From Clostridia bacterium (GTDB lineage Bacteria > Bacillota > Clostridia > Oscillospirales > CAG-272): a DNA stretch of 35,423 nt. The notes under the pieces are model-generated. The model worked only from the letters and a program-made list of their open reading frames with translations, did no database searches and was not told the origin of the DNA. Location of the stretch: assembly GCA_017387685.1 (NCBI GenBank), contig JAFOEU010000026.1, forward strand, positions 1 through 35,423, read 5' to 3'. Within the stretch, counting starts at the first letter, position 1. Each line of letters begins with the position of its first letter. Positions 1 to 7,658 of this stretch are shown here, piece after piece. The position numbers and the translations under genes were made by a program.

Positions 1-242
1 GAGCCCAATGTAACTTTTGCTTTGTATTTAATCAAGGAAATAGTATTATATTTCTTGATTATATAAGCATATATAATTTTGTGCTACTCGGGAGGTCGAG
101 GACGCCCTCCCCTACAGATTTTTAATATAATTATTACTCCTGAATTTGATCACTTATCAAATTTCGTGCTGCCCGGGACGGCGACATCTTTTGAAAAAGT
201 TTGACGAAAACCCTTTCCGCTTGCTTCTTTTTAATAAAATCA
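1..242. repeat. Non-coding region with interspersed-repeat-like palindromes
   Basis: I see no credible gene here. The stretch holds an AT-rich imperfect hairpin (30-60, arms AATCAAG/CTTGATT), a GC-rich hairpin (GGGAGG 90-95 with CCTCCC 106-111) and an 8-bp hairpin AATTTGAT/ATCAAATT (143-163). Two blocks begin alike: GTGCTACTCGGGAGG at 81-95 and GTGCTGCCCGGGACG at 166-180. They look like diverged copies of one interspersed repeat. Repeat-family membership is inference; no other copies were searched. Confidence 0.45.
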
Positions 243-274
243 AAAATTTCCGAGCCCGTGGGCTCGGAAATTTT
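243..274 (-). terminator. Rho-independent terminator of the minus-strand operon
   Basis: A perfect 15-bp stem (AAAATTTCCGAGCCC at 243-257 and its complement at 260-274) has a 2-nt loop. On the minus strand it is followed by a T-rich tract. It lies 36 bp past the spoIID-like stop codon and should end the coaE-to-spoIID transcript. The A/T arms are symmetrical, so it could also stop plus-strand transcription. Confidence 0.85.
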
Positions 275-280
275 CCTTCA

Positions 281-309
281 TTTTGCATTTTGCATTATGC
301 CTTTTGCAT
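281..309. repeat. Short direct repeats of TTTTGCAT
   Basis: TTTTGCAT occurs at 281-288, 288-295 and 302-309, between the terminator and the stop codon of the SpoIID-like gene. It is a small slippage-type tandem repeat. No function is visible. Confidence 0.5.
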
Positions 310-2283
310 TTAATTAAAGAAGTCCTTGATATTAACTATCTCGCTTCCTACATAGTACGCCCGTACGATCTGATCGTATGTCGCGCCGGCTTTTGCGAGG
401 TGGAGGGTGCCGTACTGGCTTGCTCCGACTCCGTGGCCCGAGCCCATTCCGACGATAACGTAGGAATTCGGATCGGATGCGCGTACGGTCTTCGTTATAT
501 CCTGAACCTCCGAAACGATAAGAAAGTCGCCGAAGTTTGAAACAACTGTATAAATGCCGTTTTCATCAGGTTGGGTGGATACGGGAATGTCAACGTCGGA
601 GGAGGTCAGTATCGCTGTGCCTTCTCCCGTGTTTAAAAACAGTGCTCCCGAAATGTCATTCAGAGCTTTGCCGAGATCGGTGAAGAAATTAAGCACGGAT
701 ACGTCCTTCTTGACCAATCCTTCGGACGTGAGGATAGTTACCTCACCCTCATAGTTGCCGCCGAGGTTGATGATTCGGTTGGATAGAACGTCGGTGTATG
801 TATAGGTAAGCTCGCCCTTGGCTATCTTGAAGTTCGAGGATTTGACCTTTGATCCGAAAAGGGATTTGACCTTGGAACATCTTGTTGCCGTTGCCGAGTT
901 GCCCTTTTCGTCCGTTCCCGTGAAGCTGTAAAGATAGGGCGAATCGTCCGCGGTTTCGAAGCTGATATCAACTATTTTGCTTCCTTTTATAGAGGAATAT
1001 CCTTGATTCTTGAATGCAGAAGCAAGCTCTTTTTCACTGATCTCCGCTTGCCAAGTGCCATTCTTGACGTCAGCGTAGTCCTCCCAGGCGGTCCGCTGAT
1101 TGACGAGGTATCCGAGCGTTCCGCCCCAAACGTATTGGGAGCCGACCGAATATCCGCCCTGCGAGGATGAATATGCAGCGTTTGCTATCGTGTTGCCGTA
1201 AACGAGTATCTTGCCCGCTGTTGCGGTTACCGCATCAATGACGCTGTCGGTGACGAGCTGTCGTCCCCTGTATACCTGACAGCATGATGATGCGCAGATA
1301 TCGAAGCCGTAGGCGTTATAGTGTCGGTTGAGGTTTGCCATTGCGAAGGAGCGAACCATGAGCGAGAACGCTTTAAGGCATTCCGCGGGCCAGGTGCTCG
1401 AGATCTCGTAGGGAAGTACGCCCTCGACGTAGCTTTGCATATCGATGAGATTGATCATCGAGAGACCTTCCACGCCATCGTATATCGAACGCTTGAAGCA
1501 GAAAACTCCGTCGTAGAGATATGATGTCCGGGAGTAGTAAAGGTATGCGTAATCGGTGTAGGTCTTCTGGAGTGCCGTTGCTCCGACACAGCTGTCCTCG
1601 TCACCGCTATACTCAAAAAGAATGGTGTCGTAGTCGGAGTTAAGAAAGGTGACTCCGCTTGATGTCGGGGATACGACTGAAATTCCGAAATCGTCAAGCA
1701 TCGCGCCGATCGCGCCCGCCGCCGAGGAGGCTGTAGCGTAATTGGGAAAAGCACCGACACGAACGGTTTTTTTGCCGTTTGAGTATGAGGGGAAGACGTG
1801 CTCGTATTCCGCAATGAACAAGCCCTGAAGATCGTCGAGGAGGCTCCATATCTCACCCGCGGGAAGCGTGAGCTCGACGTTATATCCGCCGATATCGGTA
1901 TCCGACTCCTTGGTGGCAATCTCGCAGGATTCGTATCCCGTTTTGAGATTGGCGTCTATCACGGCTGAGACGTCGGTTTCATAAAGCTCGTAAAGAGGCG
2001 TAAATCTATGCTCTGTTTTGCTTATATCCGCTTCTCCTATGACGATTCCATTGGGCGACGTGATAGAATGAAGTGGATATGCGCTCGAGCCGTATCTGAT
2101 TCCAACTGCGAGACGAAAATCATCCGCGGTCTTTTCGGTATTGAAGGCATAGCTGTCAAGCGGCGCTGCGGAGGTTTCGATTTTGAAGAGGATCGCAGTA
2201 CCGAGCGCGCTGACAGTTATGAGCGAGGCGAGAAAAAACGCAGTCAGACGCAGCGAGCGTGAGCTTTTCTTACGGGTTGACAA
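310..2283 (-). CDS. SpoIID/LytB-domain cell-wall protein
   Basis: This is an exported protein of 657 residues with a SpoIID/LytB domain. That family includes the peptidoglycan lytic transglycosylase SpoIID used for engulfment during sporulation, and LytB-type autolysin modifiers. I place the start at a TTG (2283-2281): GGAGGTGA lies 8 nt upstream, whereas an ATG at 2319 has no such site. A basic N-terminus and one membrane segment (about residues 10-35) come first. A SPOR-like stretch (RVGAFPNYATASSAAGAI, about 175-195) follows. The SpoIID core holds VLPYEISSTWPAECLKA (about 289-305), whose Glu fits the catalytic acid. The C-terminus has the family signature SGHGVGASQYG near 615. It is longer than B. 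subtilis SpoIID (about 340 residues). It overlaps the upstream coiled-coil gene by 14 bp, so the two are probably translationally coupled. A LytB-like vegetative role is possible instead of a sporulation role. Confidence 0.85.
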   Translation of the reverse strand: MSTRKKSSRSLRLTAFFLASLITVSALGTAILFKIETSAAPLDSYAFNTEKTADDFRLAVGIRYGSSAYPLHSITSPNGIVIGEADISKTEHRFTPLYELYETDVSAVIDANLKTGYESCEIATKESDTDIGGYNVELTLPAGEIWSLLDDLQGLFIAEYEHVFPSYSNGKKTVRVGAFPNYATASSAAGAIGAMLDDFGISVVSPTSSGVTFLNSDYDTILFEYSGDEDSCVGATALQKTYTDYAYLYYSRTSYLYDGVFCFKRSIYDGVEGLSMINLIDMQSYVEGVLPYEISSTWPAECLKAFSLMVRSFAMANLNRHYNAYGFDICASSCCQVYRGRQLVTDSVIDAVTATAGKILVYGNTIANAAYSSSQGGYSVGSQYVWGGTLGYLVNQRTAWEDYADVKNGTWQAEISEKELASAFKNQGYSSIKGSKIVDISFETADDSPYLYSFTGTDEKGNSATATRCSKVKSLFGSKVKSSNFKIAKGELTYTYTDVLSNRIINLGGNYEGEVTILTSEGLVKKDVSVLNFFTDLGKALNDISGALFLNTGEGTAILTSSDVDIPVSTQPDENGIYTVVSNFGDFLIVSEVQDITKTVRASDPNSYVIVGMGSGHGVGASQYGTLHLAKAGATYDQIVRAYYVGSEIVNIKDFFN

Positions 2284-3229
2284 TAGTGAAGTCACCTCCA
2301 AGCAAGAAATATGCGCCATCGAGCGACGTGACGGTCACGCCTCTTCCGTCGTCACCGCCGCGGGGGATCATAATGCTGTGATAGGGGGGGATATTTTCGC
2401 CGTTGCAGATATCTGTTCCGAGGGTGAGGTTATTGAGTCCCTGAATGGTGCCGACCTCAACGTATGGCGAAACGGCAACCGCAGAGCCCGTTCGGAGAAT
2501 GAGCATTACGGTGTCTGCCTCGTCCGTTGCGATAACGGTTGCGCCGTAGGGAACGTAAACAGCCTCGTATACCTTGCCAAGCTCCGAAAGCACGGAATCG
2601 AGCTGGCCTTCAAGATGCGCCACCTGCTCCTTGAGAACGGTGATGTCACCGCCCGCCGAGGTCAGAGCGTCCACCTTGTGCTTGAGTGTATTTAGCTGGG
2701 TTGAAATATCAGCTATCTGCTTGAAATTGTTCGAGAGTGTGGTCAGATCCTTTTTCTGCGAGGTTATCTGGCTTTGCAGGCTCTTGATATCTGTCGAGAG
2801 CGAGGATATCGAAGACTGAAGCTCGTTGAAGCTTGCGCTGAGCTCATCATAGAGTGAGCGGAACTCGTTCTTTGCATTTTTGAGATCTGTTTTGAGCGCG
2901 CTGTTTTCCTTTTGAAGTGCGGATACGGTATTGGAGAGCTCGTCAAGCTTTTTCATCAGCTCTGCAACCTGTGCGGAGCTTGCGCCCGAACCCGAGCCGC
3001 CACCACCGTTGATTTCGACCGAAGCAATACGCGCCTCAAGGGTGTTAAGCTTTTCCCATACGTTTGAGAGAACGCTCTCAACGTAGGAGACCATACCCGA
3101 ATAAGCCACAACGGGGTCCTTTGAGCTGTCGTAGCTTACTGCGGCGTATACTCCGAGGGAGGATATAGCGGCGAGAATTATTGCAAGAGCGAGGACCGTT
3201 CCTCTTTTTAATTTGTTTTTTAACTTCAT
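2270..3229 (-). CDS. Membrane-anchored or secreted coiled-coil protein, function unknown
   Basis: The protein has 319 residues and I do not recognise a named family. The N-terminus (KLKNKLKRGTVLALAIILAA) is a signal peptide or membrane anchor. Residues about 45-75 and 85-225 are heptad-rich and charged, interrupted by a Gly/Ser linker (NGGGGSGSGASS, about 74-85), which predicts long coiled coils. The last 90 residues form a separate Gly-rich globular domain containing IMIPRGGDDGRGV and ending FLLGGDFTIVNP. The start has AAGGAAAT about 11 nt upstream. Its stop overlaps the TTG start of the SpoIID-like gene, so the two products are probably made together at the cell surface. A scaffold or partner role for the SpoIID-like enzyme is inference from context only. 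Confidence 0.75.
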   Translation of the reverse strand: MKLKNKLKRGTVLALAIILAAISSLGVYAAVSYDSSKDPVVAYSGMVSYVESVLSNVWEKLNTLEARIASVEINGGGGSGSGASSAQVAELMKKLDELSNTVSALQKENSALKTDLKNAKNEFRSLYDELSASFNELQSSISSLSTDIKSLQSQITSQKKDLTTLSNNFKQIADISTQLNTLKHKVDALTSAGGDITVLKEQVAHLEGQLDSVLSELGKVYEAVYVPYGATVIATDEADTVMLILRTGSAVAVSPYVEVGTIQGLNNLTLGTDICNGENIPPYHSIMIPRGGDDGRGVTVTSLDGAYFLLGGDFTIVNP

Positions 3230-3249
3230 TTACTTTATTTCCTTGGTTA

Positions 3250-5487
3250 TCAGACGTCGATTGTGAGCTGCATCTTGGTGATATCCTTTTCAACAAGCAG
3301 CACGGGGGTTGCAGGTATCTTGGTCTTCTTATATCCCTTGGTTGATTCAAATTTATCGGTGAAGTCGCGAAGGACGAGCGAGACTACGGCATCCTTCTTA
3401 AGGAGAAGAAGCTGCGAGCCGGCTGCGGTTCTCGTTGTCTTGAGGGGGATGAGGTTGGTCGAGAGCACGATCGCGCGGTCGGCACTCGTTACGATCAGAA
3501 GCTCGAAGGGATCCTTGTATTCCTCGAAGATTCCTACAATTGGAGATCCGCCGAAATATGCGCCCGTCATCTTGCGGCGCGTGCCCTTGACGGCGTATGC
3601 GGAGAGCGGCACTTTGACGCCCTTTCCGTTTTCAAAGACGAAGACCATATTACGCTTGTCATCCCAATCCTTGTCAAGACGGATGTAAAGCGGCTTTTCG
3701 CCGTCATCGAATTTCAGCTTTGCGGGGAGGAATTCACCCATTTCGCTCGCTTTGCAGGGCGCGATGTCGGATGCCTTGAAGCGGTAGAGCTGTGCCTTGT
3801 CCGTGAAGATTGCAAGCTCGGTGATGTTCTCACCGTCGAATTCGGCGATCAGGCGGTCACCCTCCTTGAATCTCTGCTCATCGTTGCCGCGGAGCGATTT
3901 TTCGGTGATCTTCTTGAAATAACCGTCGGCGGTGAGGAAGAAGTGACAGGGGAAGTTTTCAACGTGTTCCTCGGGACGGTAAACGTCGATCTTTTCCGCG
4001 CTTGTGATAGTCGAGCGGCGGGGCTGGGCGTATTTTTTCTTGACCTCGCCGAGCTGCTTGGCGATAAGACGCTTGAGTTTGATCTCGTCTGCGAGGGTTG
4101 CCTCGAGCTCCTCGATCTCCTTGCGGAGGGAGTCGATCTCGTTGATTCGGTTGATGAGATATTCGCGGTTGAGGTAGCGGAGCTTGATCTCGGCGATGTA
4201 TTCTGCCTGACGCTCGTCGATTGAGAAGCCCGCGCAGAGGTTTTTGATGACCTCGGATTCCTTCTGGGTGTTGCGGATGATCTTGATCGCCTTGTCTATG
4301 TCGAGCAGTATCTTTCCGAGACCGAGGAGGAGGTGGAGCTTATCCTTTTTCTTTTCAAGCTCAAAGGTCAGCTCGCGGGAAAGGCAAGCCTTACGGAAGG
4401 TGATCCACTCGCGGAGAAGCGGGAGGACACCGAGGGTCATAGGCGTCGAGTTGATTATTACGTTGAAGTTGCAGGAGAAATTGTCCTCAAGCGCGGTGGT
4501 CTTGAAGAGCTTGAGCATGATCGCGTCGGGATCAGCGCCCTTTCGGAGGTCGAGGGTGAGCTTGAAGCCCGAGATGTCGATCTCGTCGCGGAAGTCGACT
4601 ACGTCGCGGAGCTGATTGTTTTTCATCATTTCCGCGATCTTCTTCATAATGATCTCGATCGAGGTGGAATACGGGATCTCGAGGATGTCGATGCAGTTGG
4701 CATCCTTGTCGAAGCGGTATTTCGCGCGGATCTTGACGGGACCTTCACCGGTTTCGTAGACTCGCTTCATCGTTTCGCGATCGTAGATGATCTCGCCGCC
4801 GCCGGGGAAGTCGGGTGCGGGCATGATCTCAAGGAGCTCGTCGACCGTCAGTTTTGGGGAACGGAGAAGGGCGATCGTTGCGTCGCAGACCTCTTCAAGG
4901 TTAAAGGAGCAGATTCTCGATGCCATACCGACCGCGATACCCATATTGGGCGTTACGAGGATGTTAGGGAAGGTAGTGGGGAGGAGTGAGGGCTCCTTGG
5001 TGGTGTTATCGTAGTTATCGACCATATCGACGGCGTTTTTGTCGATGCCGACAAAGAGCTCGGTCGCGAATTTTTCAAGGCGGACCTCGGTATAACGCGA
5101 TGCCGAGGGAGCCATATTCGAGCTGTACTGCTTACCGAAAGCACCCTTGGAGTCGATGAAGGGGTGGAGAAGTGCGGCGTTACCCCTTGTCAGACGGACA
5201 AGTGTATCGTAGATTGCGGCATCGCCGTGAGGGTTGAGGCGCATCGTCTGACCGACGACGTTTGCGCTCTTGATTCTCGCGCCCGAGAGCAGACCCATTT
5301 TATACATCGTGTAGAGCAGCTTTCTGTGCGAGGGCTTGAAGCCGTCGATCTCGGGGATCGCACGCGACACGATAACGCTCATAACGTAGGGCATATAGTT
5401 CTTTTCTATCGTTTCAGTTATAGGCTGATCCGTGGCGGGGGCGGGAGGAAGAACCTCAACGACCTCCGCTTTTTTCTTTCTTGCCAT
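3250..5487 (-). CDS. parC: DNA topoisomerase IV subunit A (ParC/GyrA family)
   Basis: This is the DNA-cleaving subunit of a type IIA topoisomerase, 745 residues. Residues about 30-490 are the breakage-reunion core: VMSVIVSRAIPEIDGFKPSHR (about 36-55), NPHGDAAIYD (85-94) and the active-site Tyr132 in SASRYTEVRL. A charged coiled-coil arm lies around 370-490, and a C-terminal beta-pinwheel-like domain fills the rest. I see no canonical GyrA box (QRRGGKG), which favours topo IV over gyrase, and 745 residues is short for GyrA. At the quinolone-critical position (Ser83 of E. coli GyrA, Ser80 of ParC) this protein has Ala90, followed four residues later by Asp94. A ParE partner normally sits next to parC; none is in this window. 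GAGGTAA lies upstream of the ATG. The gene sits between the t6A enzyme and the coiled-coil gene. Confidence 0.88.
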   Translation of the reverse strand: MARKKKAEVVEVLPPAPATDQPITETIEKNYMPYVMSVIVSRAIPEIDGFKPSHRKLLYTMYKMGLLSGARIKSANVVGQTMRLNPHGDAAIYDTLVRLTRGNAALLHPFIDSKGAFGKQYSSNMAPSASRYTEVRLEKFATELFVGIDKNAVDMVDNYDNTTKEPSLLPTTFPNILVTPNMGIAVGMASRICSFNLEEVCDATIALLRSPKLTVDELLEIMPAPDFPGGGEIIYDRETMKRVYETGEGPVKIRAKYRFDKDANCIDILEIPYSTSIEIIMKKIAEMMKNNQLRDVVDFRDEIDISGFKLTLDLRKGADPDAIMLKLFKTTALEDNFSCNFNVIINSTPMTLGVLPLLREWITFRKACLSRELTFELEKKKDKLHLLLGLGKILLDIDKAIKIIRNTQKESEVIKNLCAGFSIDERQAEYIAEIKLRYLNREYLINRINEIDSLRKEIEELEATLADEIKLKRLIAKQLGEVKKKYAQPRRSTITSAEKIDVYRPEEHVENFPCHFFLTADGYFKKITEKSLRGNDEQRFKEGDRLIAEFDGENITELAIFTDKAQLYRFKASDIAPCKASEMGEFLPAKLKFDDGEKPLYIRLDKDWDDKRNMVFVFENGKGVKVPLSAYAVKGTRRKMTGAYFGGSPIVGIFEEYKDPFELLIVTSADRAIVLSTNLIPLKTTRTAAGSQLLLLKKDAVVSLVLRDFTDKFESTKGYKKTKIPATPVLLVEKDITKMQLTIDV

Positions 5488-5521
5488 GTGTTACCTCAAA
5501 TTTATGTTAATGGAATTATAT

Positions 5522-6565
5522 TCAAAGTTGATCGGGATAAACGACGGTGTGCGCCGCCGCGCGGATAAGGCGGTTGTAGAGCGCAAGTCCGAAGCCGTCG
5601 GTGGAGGGGAGATTTGCAAAAACGCATTTACCCTCGAGGGAATTGCATTCGCGGAGTGCCGCGAAAAGGCGGTGTCCCTGTGCTTCAAGGTCATTCTTTT
5701 TACCGATCGTAATGACCTGATCGGAGGGAAGATGCTCTGCCTGCTCATCGTAGCATATAATTACCGCGCCTTCCTTTTGTCTTTCGGCGAAGAAGGAAAG
5801 ACGTGCTTCGTCCGAGCCGCCGACGAGCGTCAGAGGCTTATCGGGGGCGTAGTGGCGGTATTTTGAGCCGGGGCAGATGGGGCGTTCGTTTTCCTTTAAT
5901 TTGTTCATCACGTTGTCCGAAACGCTGACGTCGGAGCAAACGCAACAGAGCGCATCGTAAGTGACCGCGCCGGGGCGGAGAAGGACGAGCGAATCCTCGC
6001 CCGTGATCTTGACTATGGTGGATTCGACGCCGAACGTGCATTCGCCGCCGTCGATGATGCAATCAACGCGTCCGTCAAGGTCCTCAATAACGTGAGCGGC
6101 GCAGGTGGGGGAGGGCTTGCCCGAAATGTTTGCCGAGGGGGCGGCAACGGGAAGTCCCGTCAGTTCAAGCAATTTCAGTGCCACGGGATGGGCGGGACAG
6201 CGTACTGCGACGCTGTCAAGTCCGCCCGTGACCGTTGATGGAATGGTGTCCTTTTTCGGAAGGATAACTGTCAGGGGACCCGGCATAAAATGCTTTGCCA
6301 GACGGTGCCAGAGCGCGCTTGTTTCCGCGTAGGGCTCGACTTCGTCGGGGTTTGAGATATGGATGATAAGAGGATTATCCGAGGGTCTGCCCTTTGCGGC
6401 GTAGATTTTTTCTGCGCTTTCGCTGTGAGTCGCGTCTCCGCCGAGACCGTAAACGGTTTCGGTGGGGAAAACTACAGTACCGCCGTTTTTCAGTATTTCT
6501 GCAGCGGGGGCGAGAGCTTCAACGCTCGGATTTTCGGGGTCTACCTTGATCAGTATCGTTTTCAT
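5522..6565 (-). CDS. tsaC: L-threonylcarbamoyladenylate synthase (Sua5/YwlC type)
   Basis: It makes threonylcarbamoyl-AMP from threonine, bicarbonate and ATP, the first step of t6A37 modification of ANN-decoding tRNAs. At 347 residues it is the long Sua5 form: an N-terminal YrdC domain (about 15-205) followed by a linker and the C-terminal Sua5 domain. Visible family motifs are GGTVVFPTETVYGLGGDA (about 28-45), KGRPSDNPLIIHI (about 59-71), VAVRCPAHP, APSANISGKPSPT, GVESTIVKI and LRPGAVT. The Sua5 linker KYRHYAPDKPLTLV is present near 235-248. AGGAAG precedes the ATG. It lies 19 bp downstream of prfA, an association also seen in Firmicutes, although prmC, which is often between them, is absent. 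Confidence 0.93.
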   Translation of the reverse strand: MKTILIKVDPENPSVEALAPAAEILKNGGTVVFPTETVYGLGGDATHSESAEKIYAAKGRPSDNPLIIHISNPDEVEPYAETSALWHRLAKHFMPGPLTVILPKKDTIPSTVTGGLDSVAVRCPAHPVALKLLELTGLPVAAPSANISGKPSPTCAAHVIEDLDGRVDCIIDGGECTFGVESTIVKITGEDSLVLLRPGAVTYDALCCVCSDVSVSDNVMNKLKENERPICPGSKYRHYAPDKPLTLVGGSDEARLSFFAERQKEGAVIICYDEQAEHLPSDQVITIGKKNDLEAQGHRLFAALRECNSLEGKCVFANLPSTDGFGLALYNRLIRAAAHTVVYPDQL

Positions 6566-6584
6566 AAAGAACTTCCTAAAATGT

Positions 6585-7655
6585 TTATTGATTTTCGCCG
6601 CGAAGTCTTTCCGCGGTGTCGGCGGCGATCAGAGCGTCGATCATATCGCCGATGTTGCCGTTGACGTAGGTGTCAAGGCTGTGGAGCGTAAGACCGATTC
6701 TGTGATCGGTCACGCGGTTCTGCGGGTAGTTGTAGGTTCGTATTTTTTCGCTTCTGTCGCCGCTACCGACCATTGAACGGCGCGCACCCGCGATGGCGTT
6801 TTCCTGCTCGGTGCGCTTTATATCGTAAAGCTTGGCGCGAAGCATTGCAAGGGCTTTGTCCTTATTCTGGAACTGCGAGCGCTCTTGCTGGCATTCGATA
6901 ACGATGCCTGTGGGTTTATGCGTGAGACGGACTGCGGATTCGGTCTTGTTGATATGCTGACCGCCCGCGCCGCTTGATTTGCAGGACTCGAAAATAAGGT
7001 CTGCGGGGAGAATTTCAATTTCTACCGCATCTGCCTCGGGGAGAACGGCAACGGTTGCCGCCGAGGTGTGGATTCGTCCTTGGGATTCGGTCTCGGGGAC
7101 GCGCTGAACGCGGTGAACGCCCGATTCGAATTTAAAGCGCGAGTACGCGCCGTCACCCTCGATAGAGAAGGTGATCTCCTTGAAGCCGCCGCGGTCGGTC
7201 TCGTTTGCGTTGGCAACCGAGATCTTGAATCCGCAGTTGTCGCAGTACATCGAGTACATTCTGAAAAGCACTGCGGCAAAGAGAGCCGCCTCGTCGCCGC
7301 CCGTGCCCGCGCGGATCTCGACGATGACGTTCTTGTCGTCATTCGGGTCGCGGGGGAGAAGAAGGACTTTAAGCTTTGCGACGGAATCCTCGATTGTAGC
7401 CTTGGCTTCGGTAAATTCCTCCTGCGCAAGCTCGTGAAGCTCGGATGCGGAGCTGTCATCGAGGACCATTCTTGCCTCCTCCTCGGAGTCTACCGCCGCA
7501 AGATAGCGGCGGTATTCCTCGATGATGGGAGTGAGATTTTTATACTCTTTGAGTAGTTTTGTGTATGCTTCGATATCCGAGATAACCGCGGGATCCTCAA
7601 GGGATGCGGAGATATCGGAATATTTTTCGTTGAGTTTGGCGAGTCGCTCGAGCAT
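6585..7655 (-). CDS. prfA: Peptide chain release factor 1
   Basis: RF1 recognises UAA and UAG stop codons and triggers peptide release. The length of 356 residues is standard. The GGQ catalytic loop is SSGAGGQHINKT (GGQ at 231-233). The stop-codon recognition tripeptide lies in RVPETESQGRIHTS (PET at 187-189, where E. coli RF1 has PAT). The conserved AGTGGDEAALF is at 116-126. The gene starts only 3 bp after the aminopeptidase stop, and I see no convincing Shine-Dalgarno sequence in front of the ATG. Translation therefore probably depends on re-initiation after the upstream gene. Confidence 0.96.
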   Translation of the reverse strand: MLERLAKLNEKYSDISASLEDPAVISDIEAYTKLLKEYKNLTPIIEEYRRYLAAVDSEEEARMVLDDSSASELHELAQEEFTEAKATIEDSVAKLKVLLLPRDPNDDKNVIVEIRAGTGGDEAALFAAVLFRMYSMYCDNCGFKISVANANETDRGGFKEITFSIEGDGAYSRFKFESGVHRVQRVPETESQGRIHTSAATVAVLPEADAVEIEILPADLIFESCKSSGAGGQHINKTESAVRLTHKPTGIVIECQQERSQFQNKDKALAMLRAKLYDIKRTEQENAIAGARRSMVGSGDRSEKIRTYNYPQNRVTDHRIGLTLHSLDTYVNGNIGDMIDALIAADTAERLRGENQ

Positions 7656-7658
7656 ATC

